Shown here piece after piece: positions 1 to 8,467 of a DNA stretch of 64,000 bases (position 1 is the first letter of the stretch; the number at the start of each line of letters is the position of its first letter). Below the pieces are notes generated by a model that was not told where the DNA came from, made no database searches, and saw only the letters and a program-made list of their open reading frames with translations. The translations under genes were made by a program, and so were the position numbers. The DNA is from Micromonospora citrea (GTDB lineage: Bacteria > Actinomycetota > Actinomycetes > Mycobacteriales > Micromonosporaceae): NCBI RefSeq assembly GCF_900090315.1, contig NZ_FMHZ01000002.1:1-64000 (forward strand), written 5' to 3'.

Positions 1-2
1 AG

Positions 3-356
3 CGGAGCCTGGAGGGGGAGGCGGCGCAGGGCATGCACGCCATGGCCGTGGGCGCGGTCCCCCAGCTCGGCCAGCTCGAGCCCGACCGGTTCGCCCGGCT
101 GCTCTCCCGGGCGGAGATCGCCCTGGGCGCCGCGCTGCTCGCGCCGTTCGTGCCGTCGGCGCTGGTGGGCCTGGGGCTGTCCGCCTTCGGCGCGGGGCTG
201 GTGCAGCTCTACCTCAGGACGCCGGGGATGCGGGAGCCGGGCAGCCTGAAGCCCACCCAGCAGGGCACCGGCCTGGCCAAGGACGTGTGGCTGCTCGGGG
301 CCGGCCTGACCCTGGTGCTGGACGACCTGACCCACCGCCGCCGCTGGGGCTGCTGA
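3..356 (+). CDS. DoxX-like small membrane protein, 5' end cut by window
   Basis: The reading frame is open to the left edge, so the N terminus is missing; the first ATG visible is at 33. The visible part has hydrophobic segments around the motif ALLAPFVPSALVG and a later GAGLTLVLDD segment, joined by a polar loop containing LKPTQQGTGLAKDVW. That loop and the paired helices resemble the C-terminal half of DoxX-family membrane proteins, whose roles are mostly undefined (some act in redox or sulfur-compound stress). It ends 127 bp before the convergent MFS gene. The family assignment rests on pattern only and could be wrong. Confidence 0.5.
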   Translation, partial: RSLEGEAAQGMHAMAVGAVPQLGQLEPDRFARLLSRAEIALGAALLAPFVPSALVGLGLSAFGAGLVQLYLRTPGMREPGSLKPTQQGTGLAKDVWLLGAGLTLVLDDLTHRRRWGC

Positions 357-482
357 CGCCAGCGCCGGGCCGCGCCTGACACGCCGGTCGGGTCGTTGTC
401 GCCGCCCGCCGGCACCTCGTGGCGGCGGGCGGGTGCGCGGCGCGCCGGCCGGGTCCGTCGCGCGGGGGCGGCGGGCCGGGGT

Positions 483-1787
483 TCAGCGCGGATCGGGGGT
501 ACGCTCGCGCGCCGCCGCCGCCCGCCGGGTGGCGTTGCGGTAGCGCAGGACCTGCACCGTGCCGAGCGCCCAGAGGGCGTACTGGACGGCGAAGGCCCAG
601 CGGAAGGCGGCCAGGTCGGGGGCGGCCCGACCGGCCGGCGTGGCCAGGTCGAGCACGACGCCGACGGCCAGCACCAGCAGGATCGCGGCCACGAAGCCGC
701 CGACGTTGACGACGCCGGTGGCGCTGCCGATCCGGTGGACCGGGTTGGCGGTGCGCGCGTAGTCGAATCCGATCATGGAGCCGGGGCCGTTGAGCGCGAG
801 CGCCAGCACCAGCGCGACGAGCAGCCAGCCCGGTGACCGTCCCGGCCACGCCAGCACGACGGCCCAGACCGCGGCGGTGGCGCCGGTGACGGCGAAGACC
901 AGCACCGACCGGTGGAACGGGTACCGGGCGCACAGGTGGGCGACCACCGGCCCCGACAGGAAGGTCGCCACGGTCATCAGGGTGAGCAGCGACGCGGCGG
1001 CCGTCGGGCTCAGCCCCTGCCCCTGGACCAGGAAGGGGTATCCCCAGAGCAGGGCGAACACCGCGCCGGAGAACTGGGTCACGAAGTGCGTCCACAGCCC
1101 CAGCCGGGTGCCCGGCTGCGCCCAGGCGGCGCGCAGCTCCCGGCCGACGACGGCGAGGCGGGGCGCCGGACCGGTCGCGGTCTCCCGGTGCGGGGTGTCC
1201 CGGACGACCACGACGACCGTCAGCACCACCGTCGCCCCCACCGCCGCGGCGGTGAGGAAGGCGGGGGTCCAGCCCGCGCGGTGCAGCAACGCCACCAGCG
1301 GCACGGCGCCGAGGATCGCCCCCAACTGGCCGAACGTCCCGGTGAGCTGGGTCATCAGCGGGTTGCGCCGCCCTGGGAACCAGAACGCGACGATCCGCAG
1401 CACGCTGATGAAGGTCATCGCGTCGCCGAGCCCGACCAGGACGCGGGCGGCGATGGCGAGGCGCACGTCGGTGGCGAGGGCGAAGCAGAGCTGGCCGGCG
1501 ACCATCAGCACGCCGCCGGCGACGAGCAGCCGGCGGGAGCCGAACCGGTCGAGCAGCACGCCGACCGGCACCTGCATCAGCGCGTACACGGCGAGCTGGG
1601 CGACGGAGAAGGTGGCCAGCACCGAGGCGTTGATCTGGAAGCGGTCCGCCGCGTCGACGCCGGTGACGCCGAGCGAGCTGCGGTGGAACACCGCGGCCAC
1701 GTACGCGCTCACCGCCACGCCCCAGACCAGCGCGGCGGCCCGGCGCGGCGCGACCGGGGCGGGCGCCGGAACGCTGAGCACGCTCAC
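483..1787 (-). CDS. MFS transporter
   Basis: 434-residue integral membrane protein with about 12 hydrophobic segments and the MFS loop 2-3 signature (GVLLDRFGSRR, residues about 78-88). The N-terminal part (VFHRSSLGVTGVDAADRFQINASVL) is like actinobacterial members of the nitrate/anion-cation symporter group of MFS, but the substrate cannot be read from the sequence. The GTG start at 1787 overlaps the TGA of the upstream GntR gene by 4 bp, so the two are translated from one message and the regulator probably controls this exporter or importer. There is no insertion or truncation. Confidence 0.88.
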   Translation of the reverse strand: MSVLSVPAPAPVAPRRAAALVWGVAVSAYVAAVFHRSSLGVTGVDAADRFQINASVLATFSVAQLAVYALMQVPVGVLLDRFGSRRLLVAGGVLMVAGQLCFALATDVRLAIAARVLVGLGDAMTFISVLRIVAFWFPGRRNPLMTQLTGTFGQLGAILGAVPLVALLHRAGWTPAFLTAAAVGATVVLTVVVVVRDTPHRETATGPAPRLAVVGRELRAAWAQPGTRLGLWTHFVTQFSGAVFALLWGYPFLVQGQGLSPTAAASLLTLMTVATFLSGPVVAHLCARYPFHRSVLVFAVTGATAAVWAVVLAWPGRSPGWLLVALVLALALNGPGSMIGFDYARTANPVHRIGSATGVVNVGGFVAAILLVLAVGVVLDLATPAGRAAPDLAAFRWAFAVQYALWALGTVQVLRYRNATRRAAAARERTPDPR

Positions 1788-2461
1788 CGCAGCGCCCGCA
1801 GCACGTGCGCGGCCTTGTCGATGTGCGCGGCGACGGCGGCGAGCCAGCGCCGCGGGTCGTCGGAGTCGAGCGCGGCCAGCTGGTCGGCGTGCTCGGCCAG
1901 CGCGGTCTCGGCCCAGCCGGGCGAGAGCCGGAAGCTGGCCTCTCCCATCCGCAGTTGCCGGTCGCGCAGCCGCTGGTACAGCTCGGCGAGGATCTCGTTG
2001 CCGGCCGCGTCGACCACTGTGGCGTGGAACGCCCGGTCGGCCTCCATCAGCGCGGTCAGGTCGCCGGCGGCGTGCGCGGCGCGCATCTCGGCCAGCCGGG
2101 CGGCGAGGTGGTCCCGCAGCTCCCGCCGCCGGGGCCAGACCCGCTCGGCCGCGTGCAGCTCGACCAGCCGCCGTGCCTCGATCACGTCGGTGACCTCGCG
2201 GGCGGAGACCGGGCGGATCAGCGCGCCCCGCTTGGGGTAGAGCTTGACGAGCCCTTCGGCCTCCAGGCGCAGCAGCGCCTCGCGTACCGGGGTGCGGGAC
2301 ACCCCGGTGGCCTCGGCGATCTCCCCCTCGGTCACCAGCGACCCGCCCGGGTGGATCTGCTCCAGGATCGCCCGCTTGAGGTGGCGGTAGGCGCGGTCGG
2401 CGGCCGACGGCGCGGTCGTCCGGCCGGCGGTGGCCCGGCCCGGCGAGGAGGGATGCGTCAT
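1784..2461 (-). CDS. GntR-family regulator, FadR/FCD subfamily
   Basis: 225 residues. The winged helix-turn-helix lies at about residues 30-85 (EGEIAEATGVSRTPVREALLRLEAEGLV), followed by an all-helical FCD ligand-binding domain (EARRLVELHAAE, then H and D/H residues that usually hold a metal and an organic acid). It is the first gene of a two-gene unit with the MFS transporter. A short dyad, TCAT-N6-ATGA at 2458-2471, overlaps the start codon and an AT-richer stretch, and could be the autoregulatory operator. The inducer is unknown; FCD regulators usually sense small carboxylic acids. Confidence 0.88.
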   Translation of the reverse strand: MTHPSSPGRATAGRTTAPSAADRAYRHLKRAILEQIHPGGSLVTEGEIAEATGVSRTPVREALLRLEAEGLVKLYPKRGALIRPVSAREVTDVIEARRLVELHAAERVWPRRRELRDHLAARLAEMRAAHAAGDLTALMEADRAFHATVVDAAGNEILAELYQRLRDRQLRMGEASFRLSPGWAETALAEHADQLAALDSDDPRRWLAAVAAHIDKAAHVLRALR

Positions 2462-2558
2462 GTATCTATGATGCGTTTCCGGCGTGGTGGCTGTTCGTCG
2501 CCCCGGCCGGCGGTGGCGCGCGCCACGCCGGCGCTGGGCCCGGGTGGCCCCGGCGACG

Positions 2559-3662
2559 TCAGCGCGGGCGGAGGGTCAGCAGCCCGTCGGGGTCGACGCC
2601 GGCGGCGGCGAACGGCGGGCCGAAGCCGCCCAGCAGGTCGGCCAGCCAGCGGGCCTCCCCCGGCGCGGCCCGCTCCAGCCGCATCCGGCGCATCCGCACC
2701 GGGGCCGCGCGCAGCCGCCGCAGCGCCCCGGTCGCCGCGTCGAGGACGGGCAACCAGAGCAGCCGCAGCTCGGGCCGGTACGACTCCTGCCCGCCGATCC
2801 CCTCGTAGTCGTCGACCAGATCGCCGCAGCCGTAGAGGATCAGGCGGTCGCGGTGGACCTCGACCGGGCGCGGGTGGTGCGACGAGTGGCCGTGCACCAC
2901 GTCCACGCCGGCGTCGACCAGCCGGTGGGCGAAGTCGACGTGCCCGGGCGGCACCTCGTACCCCCAGTTGGAGCCCCAGTGCACGGAGACCAGGACCCGG
3001 TCGCCGGGCCCGGCCACGGCGGCGATCCGCCCGGCCAGCGCGTCCGCCGACGCGGCCGACACCTCCGGCAGGTACGCCACCCCCGGCGCGTCGGCGGCGG
3101 CCGCCCAGGCCGGGGGCACGCCGCTGGACGGCGCGGCGACCGACCAGACCAGCAGGCGGCGGCCGCCTGCGAGAGGCACCCGGGCGGGCTCCCAGGCCGA
3201 CCCGGCGTCCCGCCCGGCGCCGGCGGTGGCGATGCCGGCGCCGGCCAGCGCGTCGAGGGTGTCGGCGAGCCCGACCGGCCCGAAGTCGAGGCTGTGGTTG
3301 TTCGCCAGCGCGCAGACGTCCAGCCGGGCCGCGGTGAGGCAGGGCAGGTTCCCCGGGTGCATCCGGTAGTGGACGGCCTTGGCCGGGGCGTGCTCGCCCT
3401 GGCCGGTCACCGCGGTCTCCAGGTTGACCACCCGCACGTCGGGGCGCAGCGCGTCGAGCAGGTCGAGCGCCTCGCCCCACGGCCAGTGCGCCGGCGCGGG
3501 GCGCGGGACGGGGCCGGCGGCGGCCTCGGCCAGGTCGACGTAGCCGCGCGCGTCCCGGACGGCCGGCTCGCGCAGCTCGGACGGGCCCGGTGCGGGCAGG
3601 ATCGCGTCCACGCCCCGGCCGGTCATCACGTCGCCGCCGAGGAAGAGCGCCAGGTCGGGCAT
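2559..3662 (-). CDS. CapA-family metallophosphoesterase-like protein
   Basis: About 367 residues. Motifs in order are GGDVMTGRG near the N terminus, NLETAVTG, ANNHSLDFG, VSVHWGSNWG and HGHSSHHPRPVEV, the metal-binding pattern of the CapA/PgsA calcineurin-like fold. CapA proteins act with poly-gamma-glutamate synthases in bacilli, but no CapB or CapC gene is nearby, so that role should not be assumed; actinobacterial homologues are often stand-alone. There is no signal peptide. I chose ATG 3662 (MPDLALFLGG), which starts just before the first beta strand and has a GGGGAAA box 9 nt upstream; a start at 3692 would add ten unconserved residues. Confidence 0.85.
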   Translation of the reverse strand: MPDLALFLGGDVMTGRGVDAILPAPGPSELREPAVRDARGYVDLAEAAAGPVPRPAPAHWPWGEALDLLDALRPDVRVVNLETAVTGQGEHAPAKAVHYRMHPGNLPCLTAARLDVCALANNHSLDFGPVGLADTLDALAGAGIATAGAGRDAGSAWEPARVPLAGGRRLLVWSVAAPSSGVPPAWAAAADAPGVAYLPEVSAASADALAGRIAAVAGPGDRVLVSVHWGSNWGYEVPPGHVDFAHRLVDAGVDVVHGHSSHHPRPVEVHRDRLILYGCGDLVDDYEGIGGQESYRPELRLLWLPVLDAATGALRRLRAAPVRMRRMRLERAAPGEARWLADLLGGFGPPFAAAGVDPDGLLTLRPR

Positions 3663-3752
3663 GCGGGGCGCTTTCCCCGTCGGGCCGCCCACTCACCTGA
3701 AAACGGTGGCCCGTCGGGGCGTGGGCGGCCCGGTTCGGGTAGCAGCGCCGCC

Positions 3753-3947
3753 ATGACGGTTATGGTGGCGACCCGCAACCGGCGGGACCAGCTGCTGGAG
3801 ACGCCGGGCCGGCACGCCGGCCGGGTGATCGTGGTGGACAACGGCTCCGACTACGCCGAGCGGGTGGTCGCCCACCACCTGCCGCCGCCCGCCGGGCGGG
3901 ACCGGCGGGCGCGGCTCTGGGCGGAGGCGCTCAGCGCCACGAGGTGA
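3753..3947 (+). pseudogene. N-terminal remnant of a family 2 glycosyltransferase
   Basis: A 64-residue frame begins MTVMVATRNRRDQLLETPGRH and continues RVIVVDNGS, which matches the first beta strand and the nucleotide-binding DNGS loop of GT-A family 2 glycosyltransferases (usual length 250-350). Everything downstream of the first strand-helix-strand unit is missing: the frame drifts into an Arg/Ala-rich tail and stops. I read this as the remnant of a glycosyltransferase truncated by deletion. It lies in a run of other truncated genes. Confidence 0.55.
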
Positions 3948-4030
3948 CCCGGGTGGGGCCGGCGGGCCGGCTGCCGGGGCGGACGGGACCCGCCCGCCCG
4001 GCACGGGCCGACCGTCGAACGGGCCGACCG

Positions 4031-4357
4031 TCAACCGGCCTCCGCTACCGCCGGCCGGGTCGCGGCGGGCCCGGCGCCGCCGTCCGCCGACGCGTCGCCG
4101 GCGGCGGCCCCCGCCGTCGACCAGAAGTCGACGAGCATGCGGTGGAACTCGTCGGCGCACTCGATCTGCGGCATGTGCCCGCAGTCGCGGAACAGGTGGG
4201 TGCGGGCACTGGGCAGGCGGGCCCGGGCGGCGTCCAGGTGCGTCGCCGGGAGGATGAGGTCCCTGTCGCCCCAGACGACGAAGGTGGGGATGTCGAGGCG
4301 TTCCACCTCGCCCAGCAGGTCCTCCCGCCACTGTGGGCTGACGCCCCGGATCTTCCG
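4031..4357 (-). pseudogene. C-terminal remnant of an alpha/beta hydrolase
   Basis: From about 4357 leftward the frame reads RKIRGVSPQWREDLL, then DIPTFVVWGDRDLILP and FRDCGHMPQIE. These are the last third of an alpha/beta hydrolase: the strand carrying the acid residue (WGDRD) and the catalytic His loop (DCGHMPQ). The nucleophile elbow and the whole N-terminal half are absent. Upstream of RKIRG the frame is Pro/Ser-rich and unlike a hydrolase, so the break is near 4357, where the oppositely oriented fragment also begins. Confidence 0.7.
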
Positions 4358-4358
4358 G

Positions 4359-4556
4359 ATGGAGACGGAGGGCGAGCTGCCGCTGCGCACCGAGGTGGCC
4401 GACGACGGCGCCGGCGGCCTGACGGTGCGCTGGGGCACGACGGACACCGACGCCGTCGAGCTGGTCGGCGCGGTACCGAAGGCCGTCTCCCTGCACGAGC
4501 TGCGCTTCGGTCGCGACGGCGCGGGCTGGTCCTGCGCGGTGACGCTGGACGTGTGA
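4359..4556 (+). pseudogene. unrecognised C-terminal fragment
   Basis: A 65-residue frame (starts METEGELPLR, ends WSCAVTLDV) with actinobacterial third-position G+C bias. It contains a beta-rich TVRWGTTDTDAVELVG segment. I do not recognise the family. It begins almost at the base where the divergent hydrolase remnant loses homology, so its own N terminus was probably removed by the same event. It might instead be a short intact gene, but no ribosome binding site is visible before the ATG. Confidence 0.35.
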
Positions 4557-4565
4557 GCCGCCGGC

Positions 4566-5984
4566 TCAGCCCTTCACCACGCCGAGCGGCACCAGCCGGG
4601 CCACCTTCCGGCACAGCCCGGCGCCCTCGGCCGCCGCCACCACCGCCGAGACGTCCTTGTAGGCCGACGGCATCTCCTCGGCCAGGCCGCGCCGGGACGC
4701 GCCGCGCACCGCGATGTCCCGCGCCTCCAGTTGGCCGCGCGGGTCCAGGCCGCGCTCGGCCTTCACCGCCTGCTTGCGGCTCTGCACCCGCCCGGCGCCG
4801 TGGCAGGTGGAGGCGAACGCCGGCGCGCCCGGCACGCCGGTGAGCACGTACGAGCCGGTGCCCATGGAACCGGGGATGAGCACCGGCTGACCCACGTCGC
4901 GCAGGTCGTCGGGGAGGTCGGCGTGGCCCGGCGGCAGCGCGCGGGTGGCGCCCTTGCGGTGCACGCAGAGCGCACGGCGCTCGCCGTCGACCTCGTGCTC
5001 CTCGATCTTGGCGAGGTTGTGCGAGATGTCGTAGACCAGGTCCAGCCGGCTGCCGGTCACCCGGGCGAAGACCTTCCGGGCGGCGTCGGCCAGCAGTTGC
5101 CGGTTGGCGCGGGCGTAGTTGGCGGCGGCGGCCATCGCGCCCAGGTAGGCGCGGCCCTCGTGGGAGGAGACCGGGGCGCAGGCGAGCTGCCGGTCCGGCA
5201 CGTGGATGCCGTGCCGGGCCATCACCTTCTCCATCGCGCGGACGTGGTCGGTGCAGATCTGGTGGCCCAGCCCCCGCGACCCGCAGTGGATCATCACGCA
5301 GACCTGCCCGGGACGCAGCCCGAAGGCGGTCGCGGTCGCCTCGTCGTACACCTCCTCGACGGCCTGCACCTCCAGGAAGTGGTTCCCGGAGCCGAGGCTG
5401 CCGACCTGGCGCGCGCCGCGCTCGATCGCCCGCTCGCCGACCTGCGCCGGGTCGGCGTCGCCGACCGCGCCGTGGTCCTCGCAGCGGTGCAGGTCCCGCT
5501 CGACGCCGAAACCGCGCTCGACCGCGTACCGGGAGCCGCCGCGCAGCACCGCGTCGAGTTCCTTGCGCGAGGACAGGTGCCACACCGCGCCCTTGCCCAT
5601 CCCGCGCGGGGTGGCCTCGCCCAGCCCGTCCATCAGCGCGTCGAGGCGGGGTCGCAGCCCGTCGCGGTCGACGTCGGCGGCGAGCAGCCGGACGCCGCAG
5701 GAGATGTCGAAGCCCACCCCGCCGGGCGAGACGACGCCGCCGTGCGCGACGTCGGTGGCGGCCACGCCGCCGATCGGGAAGCCGTAGCCCCAGTGCACGT
5801 CGGGCATGGCGTACGAGGCGTCGACGATGCCGGGCAGCGTGGCGACGTTCGCCACCTGCTCCAGCGACTTGTCCGCGCCGGCGTCGGGCAGCAGCGACCG
5901 GGACGCGAACACCACTCCCGGCACCCGCATCGGGTCGTGCCGGTCGATCCGGAAGCGGTACGGCGACTCCTCGACCAGCTCCAT
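4566..5984 (-). CDS. rtcB: RtcB-family RNA-splicing ligase
   Basis: 472 residues, the normal length. RtcB joins 2',3'-cyclic-phosphate or 3'-phosphate RNA ends to 5'-OH ends using GTP and Mn2+. Active-site elements are present: GFDISCGV (Asp93, Cys96 metal ligands), SGNHFLEV (His202), [10 protein letters not shown] (His233), SHN (His322), the [10 protein letters not shown] loop and CHGAGR, in which His395 corresponds to the guanylylated His (404 in Pyrococcus, 337 in E. coli). It stands alone: no RtcA cyclase, archease or RtcR regulator is adjacent. In bacteria it is linked to tRNA and rRNA repair after ribonuclease damage. Confidence 0.95.
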   Translation of the reverse strand: MELVEESPYRFRIDRHDPMRVPGVVFASRSLLPDAGADKSLEQVANVATLPGIVDASYAMPDVHWGYGFPIGGVAATDVAHGGVVSPGGVGFDISCGVRLLAADVDRDGLRPRLDALMDGLGEATPRGMGKGAVWHLSSRKELDAVLRGGSRYAVERGFGVERDLHRCEDHGAVGDADPAQVGERAIERGARQVGSLGSGNHFLEVQAVEEVYDEATATAFGLRPGQVCVMIHCGSRGLGHQICTDHVRAMEKVMARHGIHVPDRQLACAPVSSHEGRAYLGAMAAAANYARANRQLLADAARKVFARVTGSRLDLVYDISHNLAKIEEHEVDGERRALCVHRKGATRALPPGHADLPDDLRDVGQPVLIPGSMGTGSYVLTGVPGAPAFASTCHGAGRVQSRKQAVKAERGLDPRGQLEARDIAVRGASRRGLAEEMPSAYKDVSAVVAAAEGAGLCRKVARLVPLGVVKG

Positions 5985-6018
5985 TCCCGGCGGCTACCCG
6001 GGCGGGCGCGCCTTACAC

Positions 6019-6079
6019 CCGCTCGGCGACGGCCGGCCGCCTCCGAAGCCGCTCGGCGACGGCCGGTCGTCCCCGGAAG
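6019..6079. repeat. short tandem direct repeat in intergenic region
   Basis: The 18-mer CCGCTCGGCGACGGCCGG occurs perfectly at 6019-6036 and again at 6049-6066, 30 bp apart, with similar following bases (CCGAAG and CCGGAAG). It fills most of the space between the acetyltransferase gene stop and rtcB. A local duplication is the simplest explanation; no hairpin is evident. Confidence 0.7.
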
Positions 6080-6086
6080 CCGCCCG

Positions 6087-6713
6087 TCACGCCCGCTCGG
6101 CGGCAGCGGCCCGCCCGGCCGGCCGGCGCATCGCCCACACACGGGGACCGCCGTCGGGCACCCGGACCTGCCCGGTCACGGCGAACCCGAGCCGCCGGTA
6201 GAACCGCACGTTTCCCTCCGACGACGTCTCCAGCACCGCCGGCAGGCCGGCGCGGTCCGCCTCCGCCAGGCCGGGCAGCAGCACCCGGCCGCCCAGCCCC
6301 CGGCCCTGGTCGGCGCGGCGCACGCCGACGGTGGCGAGCAGGAACGCCGGCTCGGGCGACCGCAGCGGGGCGCAGGCCGCGTCGGCGGCCGACATCGCCA
6401 CGTGCCGGTCGCCGGCCAGCTCCGCGTCGCGCGCGGCGACGCCGGCCCAGACCTCGTCCGGGACCGGCCGGTCCGGGCGCAGCCACACCGCCACCGCCGC
6501 CGGCCGGCCGTCGGGACCCACCGCCGCCCACACGTCCCCGTAGGGCAGCCCGACCGCCTCGACGGTGCCGGCGAACATCGCCGCCAGCCTTTCCCGGTGC
6601 CGGTCCGCCGCCACCGTCCAGGCCGTCCAGGGATACCCGTCGAAGGCGTCGGCGAGCACGTCCGCCGCCCCGACGGTCGACTCCGGCCCGATCCGGCGTA
6701 CCTCGAACTCCAT
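6087..6713 (-). CDS. GNAT-family N-acetyltransferase
   Basis: About 208 residues. The acetyl-CoA-binding motif A is clear (VRRADQGRGLGGRVL, Q/RxxGxG/A), preceded by the beta-4 strand FLLATVGV and followed by LETSSEGNVRFYRRLGF, the usual beta-5/alpha-4 region. The substrate is unknown. I chose ATG 6713 (MEFEVRRIGPES), which begins at the first beta strand and has a GGGGAGGA-type box just upstream; the ATG at 6755 would add an unconserved leader. Confidence 0.85.
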   Translation of the reverse strand: MEFEVRRIGPESTVGAADVLADAFDGYPWTAWTVAADRHRERLAAMFAGTVEAVGLPYGDVWAAVGPDGRPAAVAVWLRPDRPVPDEVWAGVAARDAELAGDRHVAMSAADAACAPLRSPEPAFLLATVGVRRADQGRGLGGRVLLPGLAEADRAGLPAVLETSSEGNVRFYRRLGFAVTGQVRVPDGGPRVWAMRRPAGRAAAAERA

Positions 6714-6862
6714 GCTGTCCTCCCCGGGGTGCTCGGTCGCGCAGCGCGCGATCATCGCACGGCGCCCCGACCGGCGCGCGGGATTATCGGGTCACACCCG
6801 CTCGACGGCCACGGTCCGGGGCAGATCGCCGCCGCCGAGACGGGAGTCCGGCGGCCCGCCAC

Positions 6863-8176
6863 TCAGGACCGCTCCTCGCCGGCCCCGTCCGTGGTGACCG
6901 GGCCCTGCTCGGGCGGTCGGCGGCCGGTGACCGCCGTGCGGTCCGCGGGTTGCGCCGGCGGGGCCGCCGACCGCCGGGCCCGCCGGATCCGGTGCAGCAC
7001 CCCGTGCCAGGCCGGCGCCTCGCGGGCGTCGTCGAAGGCCCGGGCCACCACGACGTCGGTGGAGGAGTGCGCCAGGATCGAGATGACGACCGTCAGGGCG
7101 ACCAGGTGGAACACCTCGTCGGCGGCGGCGATGCCGGACTCCAGCACCAGCAGACCGTAGACCACCGAGGCGAAGCCCTTCGGCCCGAACCACATGGCGG
7201 CGGCCTGCTCGCGCAGCCCGAGTCCCGACCCGGCGAACGAGATCCACAACGCGACCGGCCGGGCGACCACGATCGCCAGCACGGCGAACACCCAGCCCGT
7301 CCAGGAGATCTCCCCGAGGAACTCCACCGAGATCAGCGCCCCGAACACCAGCAGCGCCGCCAGCTTCAGCAGCTCGGCGACGTTCTCCCCGAAGTGCTCG
7401 AACGCCGCCCGCTGCCGCGGCCCGAAGGTGGCCACGGTGATCCCGGCGGCGAACGCCGCCAGGAACAGGTTGCCGTGGGTCGCCTTGCCCAGCGCCAGCA
7501 CCAGCAGGCCGATCGCCATCCCGTTCAACGGGGCGTAGGCCGTCGACGCGGCGAACCAGCGGGTCCGCTCCAGCGCGATCGCCAGCAGCGGCACCAGGAC
7601 CCCGATCAGCAGCCCGACCGCCAGTTCTCCGGCCAACTCCCCCAGGTGCAGGTCGTCCGAGCCGGCCGCCACCGCCAGGAGCACCACCACGAACGGCAGG
7701 GCGAGGCCGTCGTTGACGCCGGACTCCACGTTGAGCAGGTGCCGCAAGCGCGCCGGAACCTTGTCGTTGCCGACCAGCGCGGCGGCGAACACCGGGTCGG
7801 TCGGGGCGAGGACGGCCCCGACCAGCAGCGCCTCGGGCCAGTCGAGACCGGCCACGTAGTGCGCCAGCACCGCCGTCACCAGCAGGGTCAGCGGCAGGCC
7901 CCAGCCCAACGCCCGACCGGGCAACCGCCACGCCGAGCGTAGGTCGGCCCAGCCCACCCGCATGCCGTCGGTGAACAGCACGGCGAACAGGGCCAGCTCC
8001 GCCAGCTCGGCCACGATCGGCGAGTCGGCCCGCAGGTGCAGCACGCCGCCGGTGTCCTCGCCCAGCAGGAAGCCGGCGACCAGGAACAGCGCCGCCGTGG
8101 ACAGGATCGTGCGGTGGGCCAGCGCCGACACGAGGACGGCAGCCAGCAGGACGGCGGCGAAGGACAGCAGCAGCAC
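6863..8176 (-). CDS. CPA1-type cation/proton antiporter (NhaP-like)
   Basis: 437 residues, about 12 membrane helices followed by a 55-residue Arg/Pro-rich cytoplasmic tail. The family signatures are APTDPVF (124-130) and ESGVNDGLALP (151-161), whose Asn155-Asp156 pair forms the ion-binding site of CPA1 exchangers. It would swap Na+ or K+ for H+ across the cytoplasmic membrane. The start is GTG 8176 with GGAAGG 7 nt upstream. Its leader carries the motif also found in front of the divergent ABC gene, so the two may respond to one signal. Confidence 0.92.
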   Translation of the reverse strand: MLLLSFAAVLLAAVLVSALAHRTILSTAALFLVAGFLLGEDTGGVLHLRADSPIVAELAELALFAVLFTDGMRVGWADLRSAWRLPGRALGWGLPLTLLVTAVLAHYVAGLDWPEALLVGAVLAPTDPVFAAALVGNDKVPARLRHLLNVESGVNDGLALPFVVVLLAVAAGSDDLHLGELAGELAVGLLIGVLVPLLAIALERTRWFAASTAYAPLNGMAIGLLVLALGKATHGNLFLAAFAAGITVATFGPRQRAAFEHFGENVAELLKLAALLVFGALISVEFLGEISWTGWVFAVLAIVVARPVALWISFAGSGLGLREQAAAMWFGPKGFASVVYGLLVLESGIAAADEVFHLVALTVVISILAHSSTDVVVARAFDDAREAPAWHGVLHRIRRARRSAAPPAQPADRTAVTGRRPPEQGPVTTDGAGEERS

Positions 8177-8209
8177 GGGGAGACCTTCCGAGGGCGCGGG
8201 TCATCACGG

Positions 8210-8231
8210 TGCCGACCAGACTTCCCGGCGC
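8210..8231 (-). promoter_or_regulatory. leader motif copy 1, upstream of the antiporter
   Basis: On the minus strand this reads GCGCCGGGAAGT followed by CTGGTCGGCA. It lies 33 nt before the antiporter start and just downstream of a good -10 (TATGAT, 8253-8248), so it would be in the 5' untranslated RNA. It matches copy 2 at 8418-8439 in 21 of 22 positions. A GCCG/CGGC helix can form within it. I infer a structured RNA leader or a transcription-factor site; I cannot name the class. Confidence 0.55.
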
Positions 8232-8378
8232 TCCACAGATCCCGGCGATCATACCGACGGTCTGCACGTCCGACGCAGTGGCGGCCTTGGCACCGTCCTC
8301 TCCTACGGCGACCTCGTCTCCTCGTCGTCGGTCCGGTCGACAACAGGGAGCGCTTCGCCGCCGCCGGGTGACCGCGTC

Positions 8379-8407
8379 TTGTCCCGCATGACGCGGCGCA
8401 GTACGGT
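8379..8407 (+). promoter_or_regulatory. promoter of the ABC exporter genes
   Basis: TTGTCC at 8379-8384 and TACGGT at 8402-8407 are separated by 17 bp, a plausible housekeeping-sigma promoter. Transcription would start near 8413, giving a leader of about 55 nt that begins just before motif copy 2. Confidence 0.45.
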
Positions 8408-8417
8408 GACGGTTGGT

Positions 8418-8439
8418 GCGCCGGGAAGCCTGGTCGGCA
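8418..8439 (+). promoter_or_regulatory. leader motif copy 2, upstream of the ABC exporter
   Basis: On the plus strand this reads GCGCCGGGAAGC followed by CTGGTCGGCA, differing from copy 1 only by C for T. It lies 28 nt before the GTG start at 8468, in the predicted 5' leader. Flanks also agree: GG two bases before the motif in both copies, and CGTGA a few bases after it. Confidence 0.55.
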
Positions 8440-8467
8440 GTCGTGACACGTCGACCGGAGGCATGCC

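Noticed and set aside
2559..3662. Poly-gamma-glutamate capsule locus
   Set aside because: Only a CapA-like gene is present; CapB and CapC ligase genes are absent.
8200..8450. Antiparallel leader motifs as terminal inverted repeats of a small mobile element
   Set aside because: The 186 bp between them hold promoters of the two flanking genes, there is no target-site duplication, and each copy sits at the same distance from a start codon.
8200..8450. Assigning the leader motif to the cobalamin, fluoride or ydaO riboswitch classes
   Set aside because: The core sequences of those classes, as I remember them, do not match; I could not place it in any class from memory.
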